From the NCBI RefSeq assembly GCF_003002095.1, contig NZ_PVZC01000006.1, positions 1 to 64,000 of the forward strand: a stretch of DNA of 64,000 nucleotides, read 5' to 3'. Every line of letters begins with the position of its first letter. Positions within the stretch are counted from its first letter, which is position 1. The notes below the pieces were generated by a model. The model saw nothing but the letters and a program-made list of their open reading frames with translations. It did no database searches and was not told the origin of the DNA. Both the position numbers and the translations under genes were made by a program. Shown here piece by piece: positions 1 through 9,894 of the stretch. The stretch is from Allonocardiopsis opalescens. GTDB lineage: Bacteria; Actinomycetota; Actinomycetes; Streptosporangiales; Streptosporangiaceae.

Positions 1-2
1 CC

Positions 3-212
3 GACCCCCACTACCTGGCCACCATCACCGACCTCATGGTCCAAGCCCTCGGCAACGAATTCCGCACCTGGCTACTCGCCCACACCACCGCCCACACCAC
101 CACACCCGCCTGGATCACCCTCCGACACCTCACCCCCACCCACCAACCCCACACCCACCAACTCCACGGATTCACCCTCGCCCTCCCACGACTCACCGAC
201 GACACCGACTGA
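3..212 (+). CDS. C-terminal part of an unknown protein (5' end outside window)
   Basis: An open frame enters from the left edge and ends at TGA 210-212, giving about 69 residues without a start codon in the window. The product is rich in Thr, His, Leu and Pro, with a fairly globular first third and a Thr/His-rich middle. Codons end almost only in C and the coding strand has very few G, a strand asymmetry unlike every other gene here. I do not recognise the family. The opposite-strand frame would give a Trp/Val-rich protein and is less likely. The frame is followed by a strong hairpin at 279-307, as expected at the end of a transcript. Confidence 0.5.
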   Translation, partial: DPHYLATITDLMVQALGNEFRTWLLAHTTAHTTTPAWITLRHLTPTHQPHTHQLHGFTLALPRLTDDTD

Positions 213-278
213 TCTCACGAACCCTGCGCTGGGACGCACAGTCAGCGGAAGCGGTGCGAACTCCCCATGACAGGTCAA

Positions 279-311
279 GCGGCCCGCTCGCCTCGCGAGC
301 GGGCCGCTGTT
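279..311 (+). terminator. Intrinsic terminator hairpin
   Basis: A perfect 12-bp stem (279-290 with 296-307) closes a 5-base loop and is followed by TGTTT. It lies between the stop of the left-edge gene and the convergent stop of priA, so it may serve both strands. Confidence 0.7.
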
Positions 312-424
312 TCGCGGCGCGCCGTCACAAGTGACGAGCGCTGCTCCGGGCATGGCACCGCGCGGACTCGTCGCGTGCCCGGCCGCACCCGGCGGCAACC
401 GCTCGACACCGCCCGCTCACTCCG

Positions 425-3400
425 TCACAGCAGCTCCGACGGGTCCACCTGGACGCGTACGGGGGGCTCCCCGCGCGCGCTGCGGGCCGCGACGGCCGCC
501 TTGACGGCGGCGGCGAGGGCCGCTCCGGCGGCGTGCGGCACGCGGACGAGGGCGCGTTCGGGCACTCCGTCAGGAGCGCCGCCCGGCCGCCCCAAGGCCG
601 GGGCGTCCTGGGGCAGCGCCACCGGGCCGAGAACCTCGGCGCCGGACGGCAGGTCGGCGAGATCGAGCAGCTCGCGCACGGAGGCAGCGTCGCCGGTGAG
701 CGACGCCATCCGGACGGCGGGCGGGAAGCCCAGTTCGGCGCGTTCGGCCAGTTCGCGTTCGGCGAGGGTGCCGGGGTCCCAGCGCACCGCGGCCTGCGCG
801 GCCGGCGCCTGGGGGTCGGCCAGCAGCACGACCTGGCCCCCGTCAGGGGCCGGTCGGACCAGGGCGGCGGCGTTCAGCCAGCGGCGCAGTGCCTCCTCGG
901 TGGCGCGCAGGTCGGCACGGCCGAGCAGCACCCAGCCGTCGAGCAGCAGCGCCGCCGCGTAGCCGCCCTCGGCCACCGGTTCCGCGCCCGGCGTGGACAC
1001 CACCAGCGCGGGCTCCGGTCCCACCCGGTCCAGGATCTCGTCACGTCCCGAGGTGCGCACCCGCACCTGCGGGAAGGCCCGGCCGATCTCCTCGGCGGTC
1101 CGCCGCGCGCCGACGACACGCGCCCGCACCTGCGCGCCGTCGCACTCCGGGCAGCGCCACCCGGCCGCGATCCGGCCGCACCAGCGGCAGTACGGCATCG
1201 CGTGCGAGCTGCGCAGCGCCAGCGGTCCGGCGCAGTGCGCGCAGCGGGCCGGCTCGCGGCAGCTCGCGCAGGCCAGCGACGGCAGGTAGCCGCGCCTGGG
1301 CACCTGCACCAGCACCGGCCCGTGTTCGAGCGCCGACCGCGCCACCCGCAGCGCCAGGCTGGGCAGTCGGGCAGTGCGCGCCCCGGGGTCGCGCGCCAGC
1401 TCGCTGTCCTCGCCCGCGATCCGCACCTGCGGGGCGCGCCGCCGCACCGTGGCGCGGTCGGCCTCCAGCGGGCGCGCCCAGCCCGACGCGATCAGCTGCG
1501 CGGTGTCCGCCGTACGCGTCACCCCGCCGAACAGCACCGCCGCCCCCGCCTGGTGCGCGCGCAGCGCCAGCACCGCACGCGGGTGCGGGTAGGGCGCGTG
1601 CGGCTCGGCGTGCACGTCGTCGCCGTCGTCCCACAGCACCACCAGGCCGAGATCGGCGACGGGCGCGTACGTGGCCGCCCGGGTGCCCACGACCGCGCGT
1701 ACCTGCCCCCGCAGCGCCGCCAGCCACCTGCGGTACCGCTCGGCCGGGCCCAGCTCGGCCGTGAGCACGACGTGCCGCCCCGCGCCGAGTTCGGCGCTCA
1801 GCGCCGCGTCGAGCCGCGCCGCCGCCCGCCCGTCCGCAACCACCACGACCGCGCCGCGCCCCGCCCGCAGGCACACCGCCACCGCGACGGCCACCGCCCG
1901 GCACCAGTCCGGCCCCGGCAGCGCCGTCCACACCGCACGCGGCGCCCGCCCGTCGGCCAGCGCGGCCAGAAACGCGGGCCCGGCCGGGTAGTCCGCCCAC
2001 GGCCCGGGTTCGACCGGTGGCGGGCCCGAGCCGCCGCCCGCCGCGCCGCCGGACGCGGACGCCGCACCGCCGCCGGGCGGGGCCGCGGCCGCGCCGCCCG
2101 ACCCCTGGCCCGCGCCCTCGGTCCCCGGACGCCCTCCAGGACCCGACGTTCCAGAGCCTTCTACGGCCTCCGAACCACGCCCCGCACCCGCGCCGCCGGA
2201 TCCGGCAGCAGCGACAGTGCCACGAGCCGACAAGCCGGACAAGGAGCCAACTCCGCCAGCACCAGTGAACTCAGCCGCGCCACTCAGCGTCCGGCCCTCG
2301 ACGCCACCACGCGTGACCTCAGTCCTGAAACGCCCAAGGATCGACGGTTCGGAGCCCGCCTCGGCCTCGGAACCGAGCCCAGCACGCGCGCCGCCTGATC
2401 CGACAGGAGCGACGCCACGACCTGACGAACCAGGCAGAGATTCCGCGCCACCGCCGCGTGCGGACCCGCCCGCTCCCCGGCCTGCCACACCACGGCCCGC
2501 GAACGCACCCGCAGGGTCCGGCCCTCCGAAGTCCTCCACGGCATCCGGACCGGGCCCAGGACTCACGTCCCCGTCGCCGGTTCCGGCGACGGGACCGCCC
2601 GTGGCAGCCGGGTCCGCGCTGTCCGCGCCTTCGGTCGCGTGACCGCAGTCGGACGGCTTCCCGGTCCCCGGGCCGGTTCCGCAACCCGGTGGAGACGCGC
2701 TCGATCCTGCGGCGAGAGCGCCGTGCATGCCGTGCGGTACCGCGCCGTCTGCGCTGCCGGTCGGAAGCCCTCCTCCGGGGGGCGCGGCGCCTGCGGAACC
2801 TCTGCCCTCGCCCTCCGCACCGCCATGCCGCTCCCCCACGGCACCAGGAACGTCGTCCGTGCCCGCGATTGGACCGCCGTCGCCGCCTGTCCGGGAAGCG
2901 GTGCCGCCCTCGGACGCGGTGACCGCTCCCCCACCCGCGCGGTCAGGGGTCTGCCCGTCGCCGACCGCGTCGGGTCCCCGTCCTCCATCGTCGTCCGGAT
3001 TCCCGGGACGGGCAGGATGACCGTCTTCTTCTTCCCTGGTGTCGGGCAGGCGGACGGTGACCGTGTTCCGGTGCACGTCCGATCCCCTCGACGGCACGGC
3101 TCCGCCGCCCTTCCGGCCGCCGGGACCGGGCCGGTCGGTCCCGGGGGGCGTCTCGGCTCCGGCCGCCGTCGACTCGCCGCCGCCCGTCCGCTCAGGACGT
3201 CCGGCCTCCGGCACGGGCGGCTCGGCCGCCTCCGGCGCAGTGGCGTCGGCGGACCCGGCGCCGACTGCCGTCCCCTCCTTCTCGACCCGGGCGTGCCGGG
3301 GGGGCACCGCCAAGCGGATGACGTCGGCCATGGTTCCGGCGTAGCGGTCGGCGACGGCGCGGGCGAGGCGGGCGATCTCGGGAGTGAGCACCGGTTCGGG

Positions 3401-3748
3401 CGACACCACCCGGTCCAGCGGCAGCAGCCGACCGCCGAACTCGCTGCTCTCGACACGTTCGAGCAGGTAGCCGTCCACCGTCTGACCGCTGAAGCCCACC
3501 CGCACCCGGCACCCGGGCACGGCGCGCTCGTCCTGCGCCGCCGTGACCCGGTAGTCGAACACGCGGTCCAGGTGCGGCAGCGGTGAGTCGATCAGCACCC
3601 GCGCGACCGGCGCTCGCACGGCGGCCGCGTTCCTGGCCGCCTTGCGCCGCCGCGCCGCCGCCTTGCGCTTCCCCACCACCTCGGCCACGGACAGCAGCGC
3701 GTCGCCGTCGTCCGGGCCGTCGTCGGAGTCGGTCGGGGAGGTCGCCAC
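425..3748 (-). CDS. priA: Primosomal protein N' (PriA), actinobacterial type with a large low-complexity insertion
   Basis: 1107 aa, GTG start. Residues 47-150 match the PriA N-terminal DNA-binding domain and residues about 579-1107 the helicase-like and C-terminal domains. The zinc-binding cysteines are present (CASC, CAHC, CRWC, CPEC). The Walker A region is degenerate (no GKT) and the DEEH box reads roughly WDDGDD, as is usual for actinobacterial PriA, so helicase activity is doubtful; a role in replication restart is the family inference. Residues about 155-578 (DNA about 2015-3286) are a Gly/Ala/Ser/Pro/Asp-rich insertion with an internal duplicated segment. Without it the protein would have the usual length of about 680 aa. 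The start lies 3 bases after the stop of the upstream HNH gene and has no clear Shine-Dalgarno sequence, suggesting coupled translation. Confidence 0.93.
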   Translation of the reverse strand: MATSPTDSDDGPDDGDALLSVAEVVGKRKAAARRRKAARNAAAVRAPVARVLIDSPLPHLDRVFDYRVTAAQDERAVPGCRVRVGFSGQTVDGYLLERVESSEFGGRLLPLDRVVSPEPVLTPEIARLARAVADRYAGTMADVIRLAVPPRHARVEKEGTAVGAGSADATAPEAAEPPVPEAGRPERTGGGESTAAGAETPPGTDRPGPGGRKGGGAVPSRGSDVHRNTVTVRLPDTREEEDGHPARPGNPDDDGGRGPDAVGDGQTPDRAGGGAVTASEGGTASRTGGDGGPIAGTDDVPGAVGERHGGAEGEGRGSAGAAPPGGGLPTGSADGAVPHGMHGALAAGSSASPPGCGTGPGTGKPSDCGHATEGADSADPAATGGPVAGTGDGDVSPGPGPDAVEDFGGPDPAGAFAGRGVAGRGAGGSARGGGAESLPGSSGRGVAPVGSGGARAGLGSEAEAGSEPSILGRFRTEVTRGGVEGRTLSGAAEFTGAGGVGSLSGLSARGTVAAAGSGGAGAGRGSEAVEGSGTSGPGGRPGTEGAGQGSGGAAAAPPGGGAASASGGAAGGGSGPPPVEPGPWADYPAGPAFLAALADGRAPRAVWTALPGPDWCRAVAVAVAVCLRAGRGAVVVVADGRAAARLDAALSAELGAGRHVVLTAELGPAERYRRWLAALRGQVRAVVGTRAATYAPVADLGLVVLWDDGDDVHAEPHAPYPHPRAVLALRAHQAGAAVLFGGVTRTADTAQLIASGWARPLEADRATVRRRAPQVRIAGEDSELARDPGARTARLPSLALRVARSALEHGPVLVQVPRRGYLPSLACASCREPARCAHCAGPLALRSSHAMPYCRWCGRIAAGWRCPECDGAQVRARVVGARRTAEEIGRAFPQVRVRTSGRDEILDRVGPEPALVVSTPGAEPVAEGGYAAALLLDGWVLLGRADLRATEEALRRWLNAAALVRPAPDGGQVVLLADPQAPAAQAAVRWDPGTLAERELAERAELGFPPAVRMASLTGDAASVRELLDLADLPSGAEVLGPVALPQDAPALGRPGGAPDGVPERALVRVPHAAGAALAAAVKAAVAARSARGEPPVRVQVDPSELL

Positions 3749-3751
3749 GTT

Positions 3752-4579
3752 CTAGGTCTTACCAGAGGGGCCGCGGGGTGCCTGCACACCGCTGGAGCCA
3801 AGGGCGCCTGCAGTCGAAGCCTCGCCCATCGCCGAGGTCATGTGCACCGTGGGCGCGCCTTCCGCGCGCATGAGCGAGACGACCGTGAGCATGGCGTCCC
3901 GCACATCGGCGCCCAGCACGATGTCGGCGCCGGGACGGTCGGCGATACGCATCATGGCCGCGAGTACGTCGGCGAAGGGCTGGCGGTGCAGAGCGTCGAG
4001 CGCGACGCGCCAGGCGTCGATATCTCCAGCATCGTGCTTGGCCATCAACCCGAGGAACACGAGTCCCCTCATCGCGAACGCGTCCGCCCGGCCTCGCACC
4101 AGGTCCGGGCGGTTGAGGCCGATGGTCTCGATCGTCGCTCCACCTTTGGGCGTCGACGCCTGGTACTCGCCCGTGCTCAGGACGAGCCGCAGGTGCGTAC
4201 TCGGTTCCTCGCGGGTCGGATCGATGAGCAGGCACTCACCTGCCTCGCCGCACGGGTGGCCGTCCCGCTTCTCATTGCTGTTGCAGTGCGAGCAGGCGAG
4301 CAGGTGGTTCAGCCAGTCGAAGGCGCGCGACGGGGTCCTCGCCAGCGGCTCGAAGTGGTCGATGTCCGTGCCGAGGCTGTCGCCGCAGTACATGCAGCGC
4401 TGGATTCCGGCGGCCATCTCGGCCAGCCGGTCGCGGACCAGCCCGCGCTCCGCCGCCGCGGACTTCCACGTCGCACGCGCGTGGGCAACAGAGCCGCCAA
4501 GCTGTCGAACGTGTTCCGCCTTCCTGGCCAGCCGCTCGGCTCCGTCGGCACCGAGCGGCAGCCGGACGATCCGGATCAC
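3752..4579 (-). CDS. HNH endonuclease, PtuB-like (candidate Septu defence component)
   Basis: 275 aa. The GTG start overlaps the TGA of the ATPase gene (GTGA, 4576-4579), so the two are probably co-translated. The sequence shows a Cys-x2-Cys pair (residues 62-65), DIDH (72-75), Asn91 and a second Cys-x2-Cys-Asn (96-100) followed by Lys: a zinc-stabilised HNH nuclease with the layout of the PtuB/TIGR02646-type proteins that partner AAA ATPases. Residues 110-275 are mostly helical with no motif I recognise. In Septu systems the nuclease acts in a complex with the ATPase against invading DNA; that role here is inferred from the pairing. Its stop lies 3 bases before the priA start. G+C is visibly lower than in neighbours. 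Confidence 0.8.
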   Translation of the reverse strand: MIRIVRLPLGADGAERLARKAEHVRQLGGSVAHARATWKSAAAERGLVRDRLAEMAAGIQRCMYCGDSLGTDIDHFEPLARTPSRAFDWLNHLLACSHCNSNEKRDGHPCGEAGECLLIDPTREEPSTHLRLVLSTGEYQASTPKGGATIETIGLNRPDLVRGRADAFAMRGLVFLGLMAKHDAGDIDAWRVALDALHRQPFADVLAAMMRIADRPGADIVLGADVRDAMLTVVSLMRAEGAPTVHMTSAMGEASTAGALGSSGVQAPRGPSGKT

Positions 4580-5883
4580 GAGTCGCGGTTGAGCCGCGCG
4601 GACAGCTCGACCACGCGCGAGGACAGTGAACTGGTCAGTGTCTCGCTGACCTCCTGGTACTCGGCGACCTCGGCCTCGGTCGCCTCTCCGGCCAGCACCC
4701 GCCCCTCCAGCACCGCGAGCCGCCGCCGCAGGCGCTCCGCCGCGACGGAGTAGGGCGTGTCCAGCCCGAACAGCTCGGTCAGCACGGCGTCGTCGCCGCT
4801 GCCGTAGACGACGCGCTCGTAGAGGTCCTGGCTGACCACGTGCGGTGCGGCGGCCTCGTCGGGGCCGGGCAGCCGGATCAGCCCACCCGGGTCGGCGCTC
4901 TGGCAGACGTAGGGGCTGTGCGAGGTGACGATGAACTGGATGTTGGGGAAGTGCGCGGTCAGCCACGGGCCGATCTGCTGCTGCCAGCTCACGTGCAGGT
5001 GGGCGTCTACTTCGTCGATGAGGACGACACCGGGCTGGAGCAGAGCAGGGCGGCCGTCCAGGTCGGCCAGGGTCGCGGAGCCGTACGCCTGGTCGAACCG
5101 GCGGATCAGATCCACGACGAGGGCGACCACAGACCGATAGCCGTCGCTGACCTGCGCGAGTGGGTATTCTGCGCCATCGCGGCCGACCCACAGACCGGAG
5201 GAGTCGACCTTTACGATGCGATGGCGGTCGGGCAGCAGGCCATCGCTGAGCAGCATGAGGACCGTGTCGAGCAGTTCTGCGGCGCCTGGCTGGTTCTCCA
5301 GACGGAAGAGGTGCTGTCGCACCAGCCAGGTCACCCCGTCTGCGAGCGAGGCGTCCTCTTCGAACAGGGTGCGCACAGCGTCCATCCTGGAGGGCGTGTG
5401 GCTCTCCTGGACGGCTGCGACCAAAGCGTTCGAGAGGCGCCGAAAGGGGCCATACGCCGCAAGCAACCAGCCCGAGTGCGCGTCCAAGCTCATCTCGTCG
5501 AGAGGGGAGCTGTGGCTCCACCCACCTCCCACTCCGTCCGCAAGCCGCCGAGGGATCTTTAGTCCGAACTGATCGAGGCGCTTCGCGTTACGGTCGTATT
5601 CGGGTTGGGACACAGCCGTAGCATCGATTACGCCTTCGTTCGCTCCCCGTGTGACCAGGTTCTGGTTCGGCTTGTTGTAGATCAGATACTCAATGTGCAC
5701 CGCCTGGGGCAGCCCGGCCGTCAGCGCCAGCATCTGCAGCAAGGTGCTCTTCCCCGACCCGTTGCGCCCCGCGAGCACCGTCCACCCCGCGTAGGACCCG
5801 TCCGGCCGGGTGAAGTCCAGGTCCACCGCACGCGGACCGTGGAAGTTGCGGATGCCGTCGATCCGGAGCCGCTTGATGTACAT
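4576..5883 (-). CDS. AAA (RecF/SMC-like) ATPase, PtuA-like (candidate Septu defence component)
   Basis: 435 aa from the ATG at 5883 (reads MYIKRLRIDG). An in-frame start 18 codons upstream exists, but family members begin near this motif. Walker A GRNGSGKST lies at 39-47, an ABC-like signature SDGYRS at 246-251, Walker B with the catalytic Glu (LIDE) at 288-291 and the switch His motif TSHSP at 320-324; a charged helical tail follows. This is the OLD/RecF/PtuA-type architecture without an insertion large enough for a long coiled coil and without a TOPRIM domain. It overlaps the downstream HNH gene by 4 bases. The pair resembles Septu (PtuAB) anti-phage modules; the function is inference from pairing and motifs. 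Other ATPase-HNH conflict modules remain possible. Confidence 0.8.
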   Translation of the reverse strand: MYIKRLRIDGIRNFHGPRAVDLDFTRPDGSYAGWTVLAGRNGSGKSTLLQMLALTAGLPQAVHIEYLIYNKPNQNLVTRGANEGVIDATAVSQPEYDRNAKRLDQFGLKIPRRLADGVGGGWSHSSPLDEMSLDAHSGWLLAAYGPFRRLSNALVAAVQESHTPSRMDAVRTLFEEDASLADGVTWLVRQHLFRLENQPGAAELLDTVLMLLSDGLLPDRHRIVKVDSSGLWVGRDGAEYPLAQVSDGYRSVVALVVDLIRRFDQAYGSATLADLDGRPALLQPGVVLIDEVDAHLHVSWQQQIGPWLTAHFPNIQFIVTSHSPYVCQSADPGGLIRLPGPDEAAAPHVVSQDLYERVVYGSGDDAVLTELFGLDTPYSVAAERLRRRLAVLEGRVLAGEATEAEVAEYQEVSETLTSSLSSRVVELSARLNRDS

Positions 5884-5920
5884 GGGAACACCCTGCCACG
5901 AAGCACCGGTCCGAACAGCA

Positions 5921-5962
5921 CGACGGCTCCCCGCCACCGGGGAGGGTGCCGGAGAGCCGTCG
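5921..5962 (-). terminator. Hairpin between metK and the ATPase gene
   Basis: Outer 9-bp arms (5921-5929 and 5954-5962) enclose a smaller CCCC/GGGG stem. It lies just downstream of the metK stop and may end the metK transcript before the ATPase-HNH pair. No long T-run follows. Confidence 0.45.
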
Positions 5963-5979
5963 TCGTGGACCAGGTGGCG

Positions 5980-7173
<1,194 letters not shown>

Positions 7174-7348
7174 GTACGAGACTCCTTGCAGCGGCTGCTG
7201 GCTGGCCGTTCGGCGGCGGGTGGTCGGGCGGACCGCCGGCGAAACCCTGGCAGGCAGCGTATAACAAACCGGGCCGGCGATCAGTCCGACTCGTTATCCT
7301 ACCGAGCAGGTCGACTTAGTTCAGTACGGGCGGCCGGTGCTCGGCGCC

Positions 7349-8539
7349 TCAGGGCAGCCGGGCCGCCACCGCGTCCCAGACGGCGTCGGCGACCGACTCC
7401 TTGCTGCCGTGCGGCACCGGCACCGAGGAGCCGTCGGGCGCGAGCACGACGGCCTCGTTGTCGGGAGTGCCGAAGGCGCGGCCGTCGCCCACCTGGTTCA
7501 CCACCAGGAGGTCGCAGCCCTTCCGTGCCAGCTTGGCGCGGCCGTTGGCCAGCACGTCGTCGGTCTCGGCGGCGAAGCCGACCACCAGCTGCTCGGGCTT
7601 GGCGCGCGAGGCCGACAGCTCGGCCAGGATGTCGGGGTTCTCGGTCAGCTCGATCGGCGCGGGGCCCGCGCCGGTCTTCTTGATCTTGGACGCGGCCGCC
7701 GCCACCGGCCGGAAGTCGGCCACCGCCGCCGCCATCACCACCACGTCGGCGTCGCGAGCGGCCGCGCGCATGGCCTCGGCCAGCTCCGCGGTGGACCGCA
7801 CCGGGACGGTGCGGACCCCGGCGGGGTCGGGCAGCGCGGTGTTCGCCGCCACCAGGGTGACCTCGGCGCCGCGCGCCAGCGCGGTGGCGGCCAGGGCGTA
7901 GCCCTGCCGGCCCGAGGAGTGGTTGCCGATGAAGCGGACGGGGTCGATGGCCTCGCGGGTGCCGCCCGCCGAGATCGCCACCCGCAGTCCGGCGAGGTCG
8001 CGCACCACCGCGGCGGAGCCGCGCTCCAGCACCCGGCGCGCCACCTCGAACAGCTGGGCGGGCTCGGGCAGCCGCCCCGCGCCGGAGTCGGCGCCGGTGA
8101 GGCGGCCCACGGCCGGCTCCACCACGATGGCGCCGCGCTCGCGCAGGGTGGCGACATTGGCGCGGGTGGCGGGGTGCTCCCACATCTCGGTGTGCATGGC
8201 GGGCGCGAAGACCACCGGGCAGCGCGCGGTGAGCAGGGTGTTGGTGAGCAGGTCGTCGGCGGCGCCGTGGGCCGCCTTGGCCAGCAGGTCGGCGGTGGCC
8301 GGCGCGACCAGCACCAGGTCGGCGCCCTGGCCGATCCGGACGTGCGGCACCTCGTGCACGGACTCCCAGACCTCGGTGGCCACCGGCTGCCCCGACAGGG
8401 CCGCCCAGGTGGGCGCCCCGACGAAGCGCAGCGCGGCCGCGGTGGGGACCACTCGGACGCGGTGCCCGCTCTCGGTCAGCCGGCGCAGCAGCTCGCACAC
8501 CTTGTAGGCGGCGATGCCCGCGCCGACGCCCAGCACCAC
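7349..8539 (-). CDS. coaBC: Bifunctional phosphopantothenoylcysteine decarboxylase / phosphopantothenate-cysteine ligase
   Basis: 396 aa. Two steps of coenzyme A synthesis: ligation of cysteine to 4'-phosphopantothenate (CoaB, C-terminal half) and FMN-dependent decarboxylation (CoaC, N-terminal half). The CoaC half has the flavoprotein start VVLGVGAGIAAYK and PAMHTEMW (His where many relatives have Asn); the CoaB half carries ISAGGTREAIDPVRF and the SSG loop. I chose the GTG at 8539 because GGGGGAG sits 9 bases upstream; a GTG at 8587 is also in frame but lacks such a site. It follows rpoZ closely. Confidence 0.96.
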   Translation of the reverse strand: MVLGVGAGIAAYKVCELLRRLTESGHRVRVVPTAAALRFVGAPTWAALSGQPVATEVWESVHEVPHVRIGQGADLVLVAPATADLLAKAAHGAADDLLTNTLLTARCPVVFAPAMHTEMWEHPATRANVATLRERGAIVVEPAVGRLTGADSGAGRLPEPAQLFEVARRVLERGSAAVVRDLAGLRVAISAGGTREAIDPVRFIGNHSSGRQGYALAATALARGAEVTLVAANTALPDPAGVRTVPVRSTAELAEAMRAAARDADVVVMAAAVADFRPVAAAASKIKKTGAGPAPIELTENPDILAELSASRAKPEQLVVGFAAETDDVLANGRAKLARKGCDLLVVNQVGDGRAFGTPDNEAVVLAPDGSSVPVPHGSKESVADAVWDAVAARLP

Positions 8540-8592
8540 GGAGGCGGGCTCCCCCGGCCGGCGGGCCGGGGCGGATCGGGGCGGCACGGGGC

Positions 8593-8877
8593 TCAGGGCT
8601 GGAAGGTGCCGGGAGGCGGCTCGACCGGCTCGGACCGCAGCAGGCCGTCGCGGGTCTCGCGCAGCGCGATGGAGAGCGGCTTCTCCTGGACGTGGGTCTC
8701 GACCAGCGGGCCGACGTACTCCAGCAGGCCCTCGCCGAGCTGGGCGTAGTAGGCGTTGATCTGGCGGGCGCGCTTGGCGGCCATGATCACGAGACTGTAC
8801 TTGCTGTCGACCACGCCGAGCAGATCGTCGATCGGCGGGTTGGTGATGCCTTCGGCAACGGGCTCCGTGCCAGCCAC
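8593..8877 (-). CDS. rpoZ: DNA-directed RNA polymerase omega subunit
   Basis: 94 aa. Small RNA polymerase subunit that helps fold and hold beta'. The conserved core PPIDDLL...[16 protein letters not shown] is present, followed by the actinobacterial extension ending in Pro. It lies between gmk and coaBC on the same strand. Confidence 0.96.
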   Translation of the reverse strand: MAGTEPVAEGITNPPIDDLLGVVDSKYSLVIMAAKRARQINAYYAQLGEGLLEYVGPLVETHVQEKPLSIALRETRDGLLRSEPVEPPPGTFQP

Positions 8878-8910
8878 GATATGCGTCCCCTGGGGTAGCG
8901 GATGGGGCCC

Positions 8911-9489
8911 TCAGCTGCGGGCCGTACTCGTCATCAAGGCTAGCAGTTCGCCGCATACATCCTGGACGGACGTGTTGACAAGGGTCGTGTCGAACTCGTC
9001 CTCGGCGGCCAGCTCGACCCGGGCCCGCTCCAGGCGCCGCTGGATGACCTCGTCGGCCTCGGTGCCGCGGCCGACCAGGCGGCGCACCAGCTCGTCCCAG
9101 GACGGCGGCGCGAGGAAGACCAGGTAGGCATCGGGCATGGCGGCGCGCACCTGCCGGGCGCCCTGCAGCTCGACCTCCAGCAGCACCGACACGCCGGCCG
9201 ACAGGCGGGCCAGCACGGGGCCGCGGGGGGTGCCGTAGCGGTTGCCGGCGAACTCGGCCCACTCCAGGAACTCGCCCCGGGCGACCATGTCGTCGAAGTG
9301 CTCGCGGGTGACGAAGAAGTACTCGATCCCGTCGCGCTCACCCGGGCGCGGCGGGCGGGTGGTGGCCGAGACCGACAGCCAGACGTCGGGTCTGGCGCGT
9401 CGCAGCTCGGCCACGACCGTGCTCTTGCCGACCCCGGAGGGGCCGGACAGGACCAGCAGTCGGCCGGGATGGCCAGCCGTTCCGTCCAT
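8911..9489 (-). CDS. gmk: Guanylate kinase
   Basis: 192 aa; phosphorylates GMP to GDP. P-loop GPSGVGKST lies near residue 16 and the GMP-binding region [12 protein letters not shown] near 42-53. The ATG has GGAGGAG upstream. Lengths and order (mihF-gmk-rpoZ) match the usual actinobacterial arrangement. Confidence 0.97.
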   Translation of the reverse strand: MDGTAGHPGRLLVLSGPSGVGKSTVVAELRRARPDVWLSVSATTRPPRPGERDGIEYFFVTREHFDDMVARGEFLEWAEFAGNRYGTPRGPVLARLSAGVSVLLEVELQGARQVRAAMPDAYLVFLAPPSWDELVRRLVGRGTEADEVIQRRLERARVELAAEDEFDTTLVNTSVQDVCGELLALMTSTARS

Positions 9490-9573
9490 GTCGCTCCTCC
9501 GGGGTCGGCAGGTGAGCCTTCACGCTATCGCAGCCGTACCGCTCGCTGCGTGCGTTCGGTGGCGGCCGACGGG

Positions 9574-9894
9574 TCAGGACTCGCCGCCGAACTCCTCCTG
9601 CAGGGCGGCCCGCTGGTTGGCGCCGAGGCCGCGGACGCGCCGCGATTCGGCGATGTTCAGCCGCTCCATGATCTGCTTGGCGCGGACCTTTCCGACGCCC
9701 GGCAGCGACTCAAGGAGAGCCGAAACCTTCATTTTGCCGATTACGTCGTCCTCCTGGCCGTCTTTGAGGACCGCGGCCAGAGTGGTGCCGCCGTGCTTGA
9801 GCCGGTTCTTGACTTCGGCCCGTTCCTTTCTTGCCTTAGCAGCCTTCTCAAGGGCTGCGGCGCGCTGTTCAGGTGTGAGGGGCGGAAGAGCCAC
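9574..9894 (-). CDS. mihF: Actinobacterial integration host factor (mIHF)
   Basis: 106 aa, GTG start with GAGGTGA upstream. Small basic nucleoid protein unrelated to proteobacterial IHF; it bends DNA and influences topology. The N-terminal helix is Lys/Ala-rich (AAALEKAAKARKERAEVKNRLK) and the C-terminal helix-two turns-helix reads LPGVGKVRAKQIMERL. It stands first in the gmk-rpoZ-coaBC-metK run, with an AT-rich upstream region that should hold its promoter. Confidence 0.95.
   Translation of the reverse strand: MALPPLTPEQRAAALEKAAKARKERAEVKNRLKHGGTTLAAVLKDGQEDDVIGKMKVSALLESLPGVGKVRAKQIMERLNIAESRRVRGLGANQRAALQEEFGGES

Noticed and set aside
3752..5521. 589-residue frame extending the HNH protein upstream
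   Set aside because: The extension is Arg/Pro-rich and lies out of frame within the ATPase gene; the GTG at 4579 with the 4-base overlap explains the gene.
7174..7348. SAM riboswitch upstream of metK
   Set aside because: The leader lacks the conserved cores of the SAM riboswitch classes that I know.
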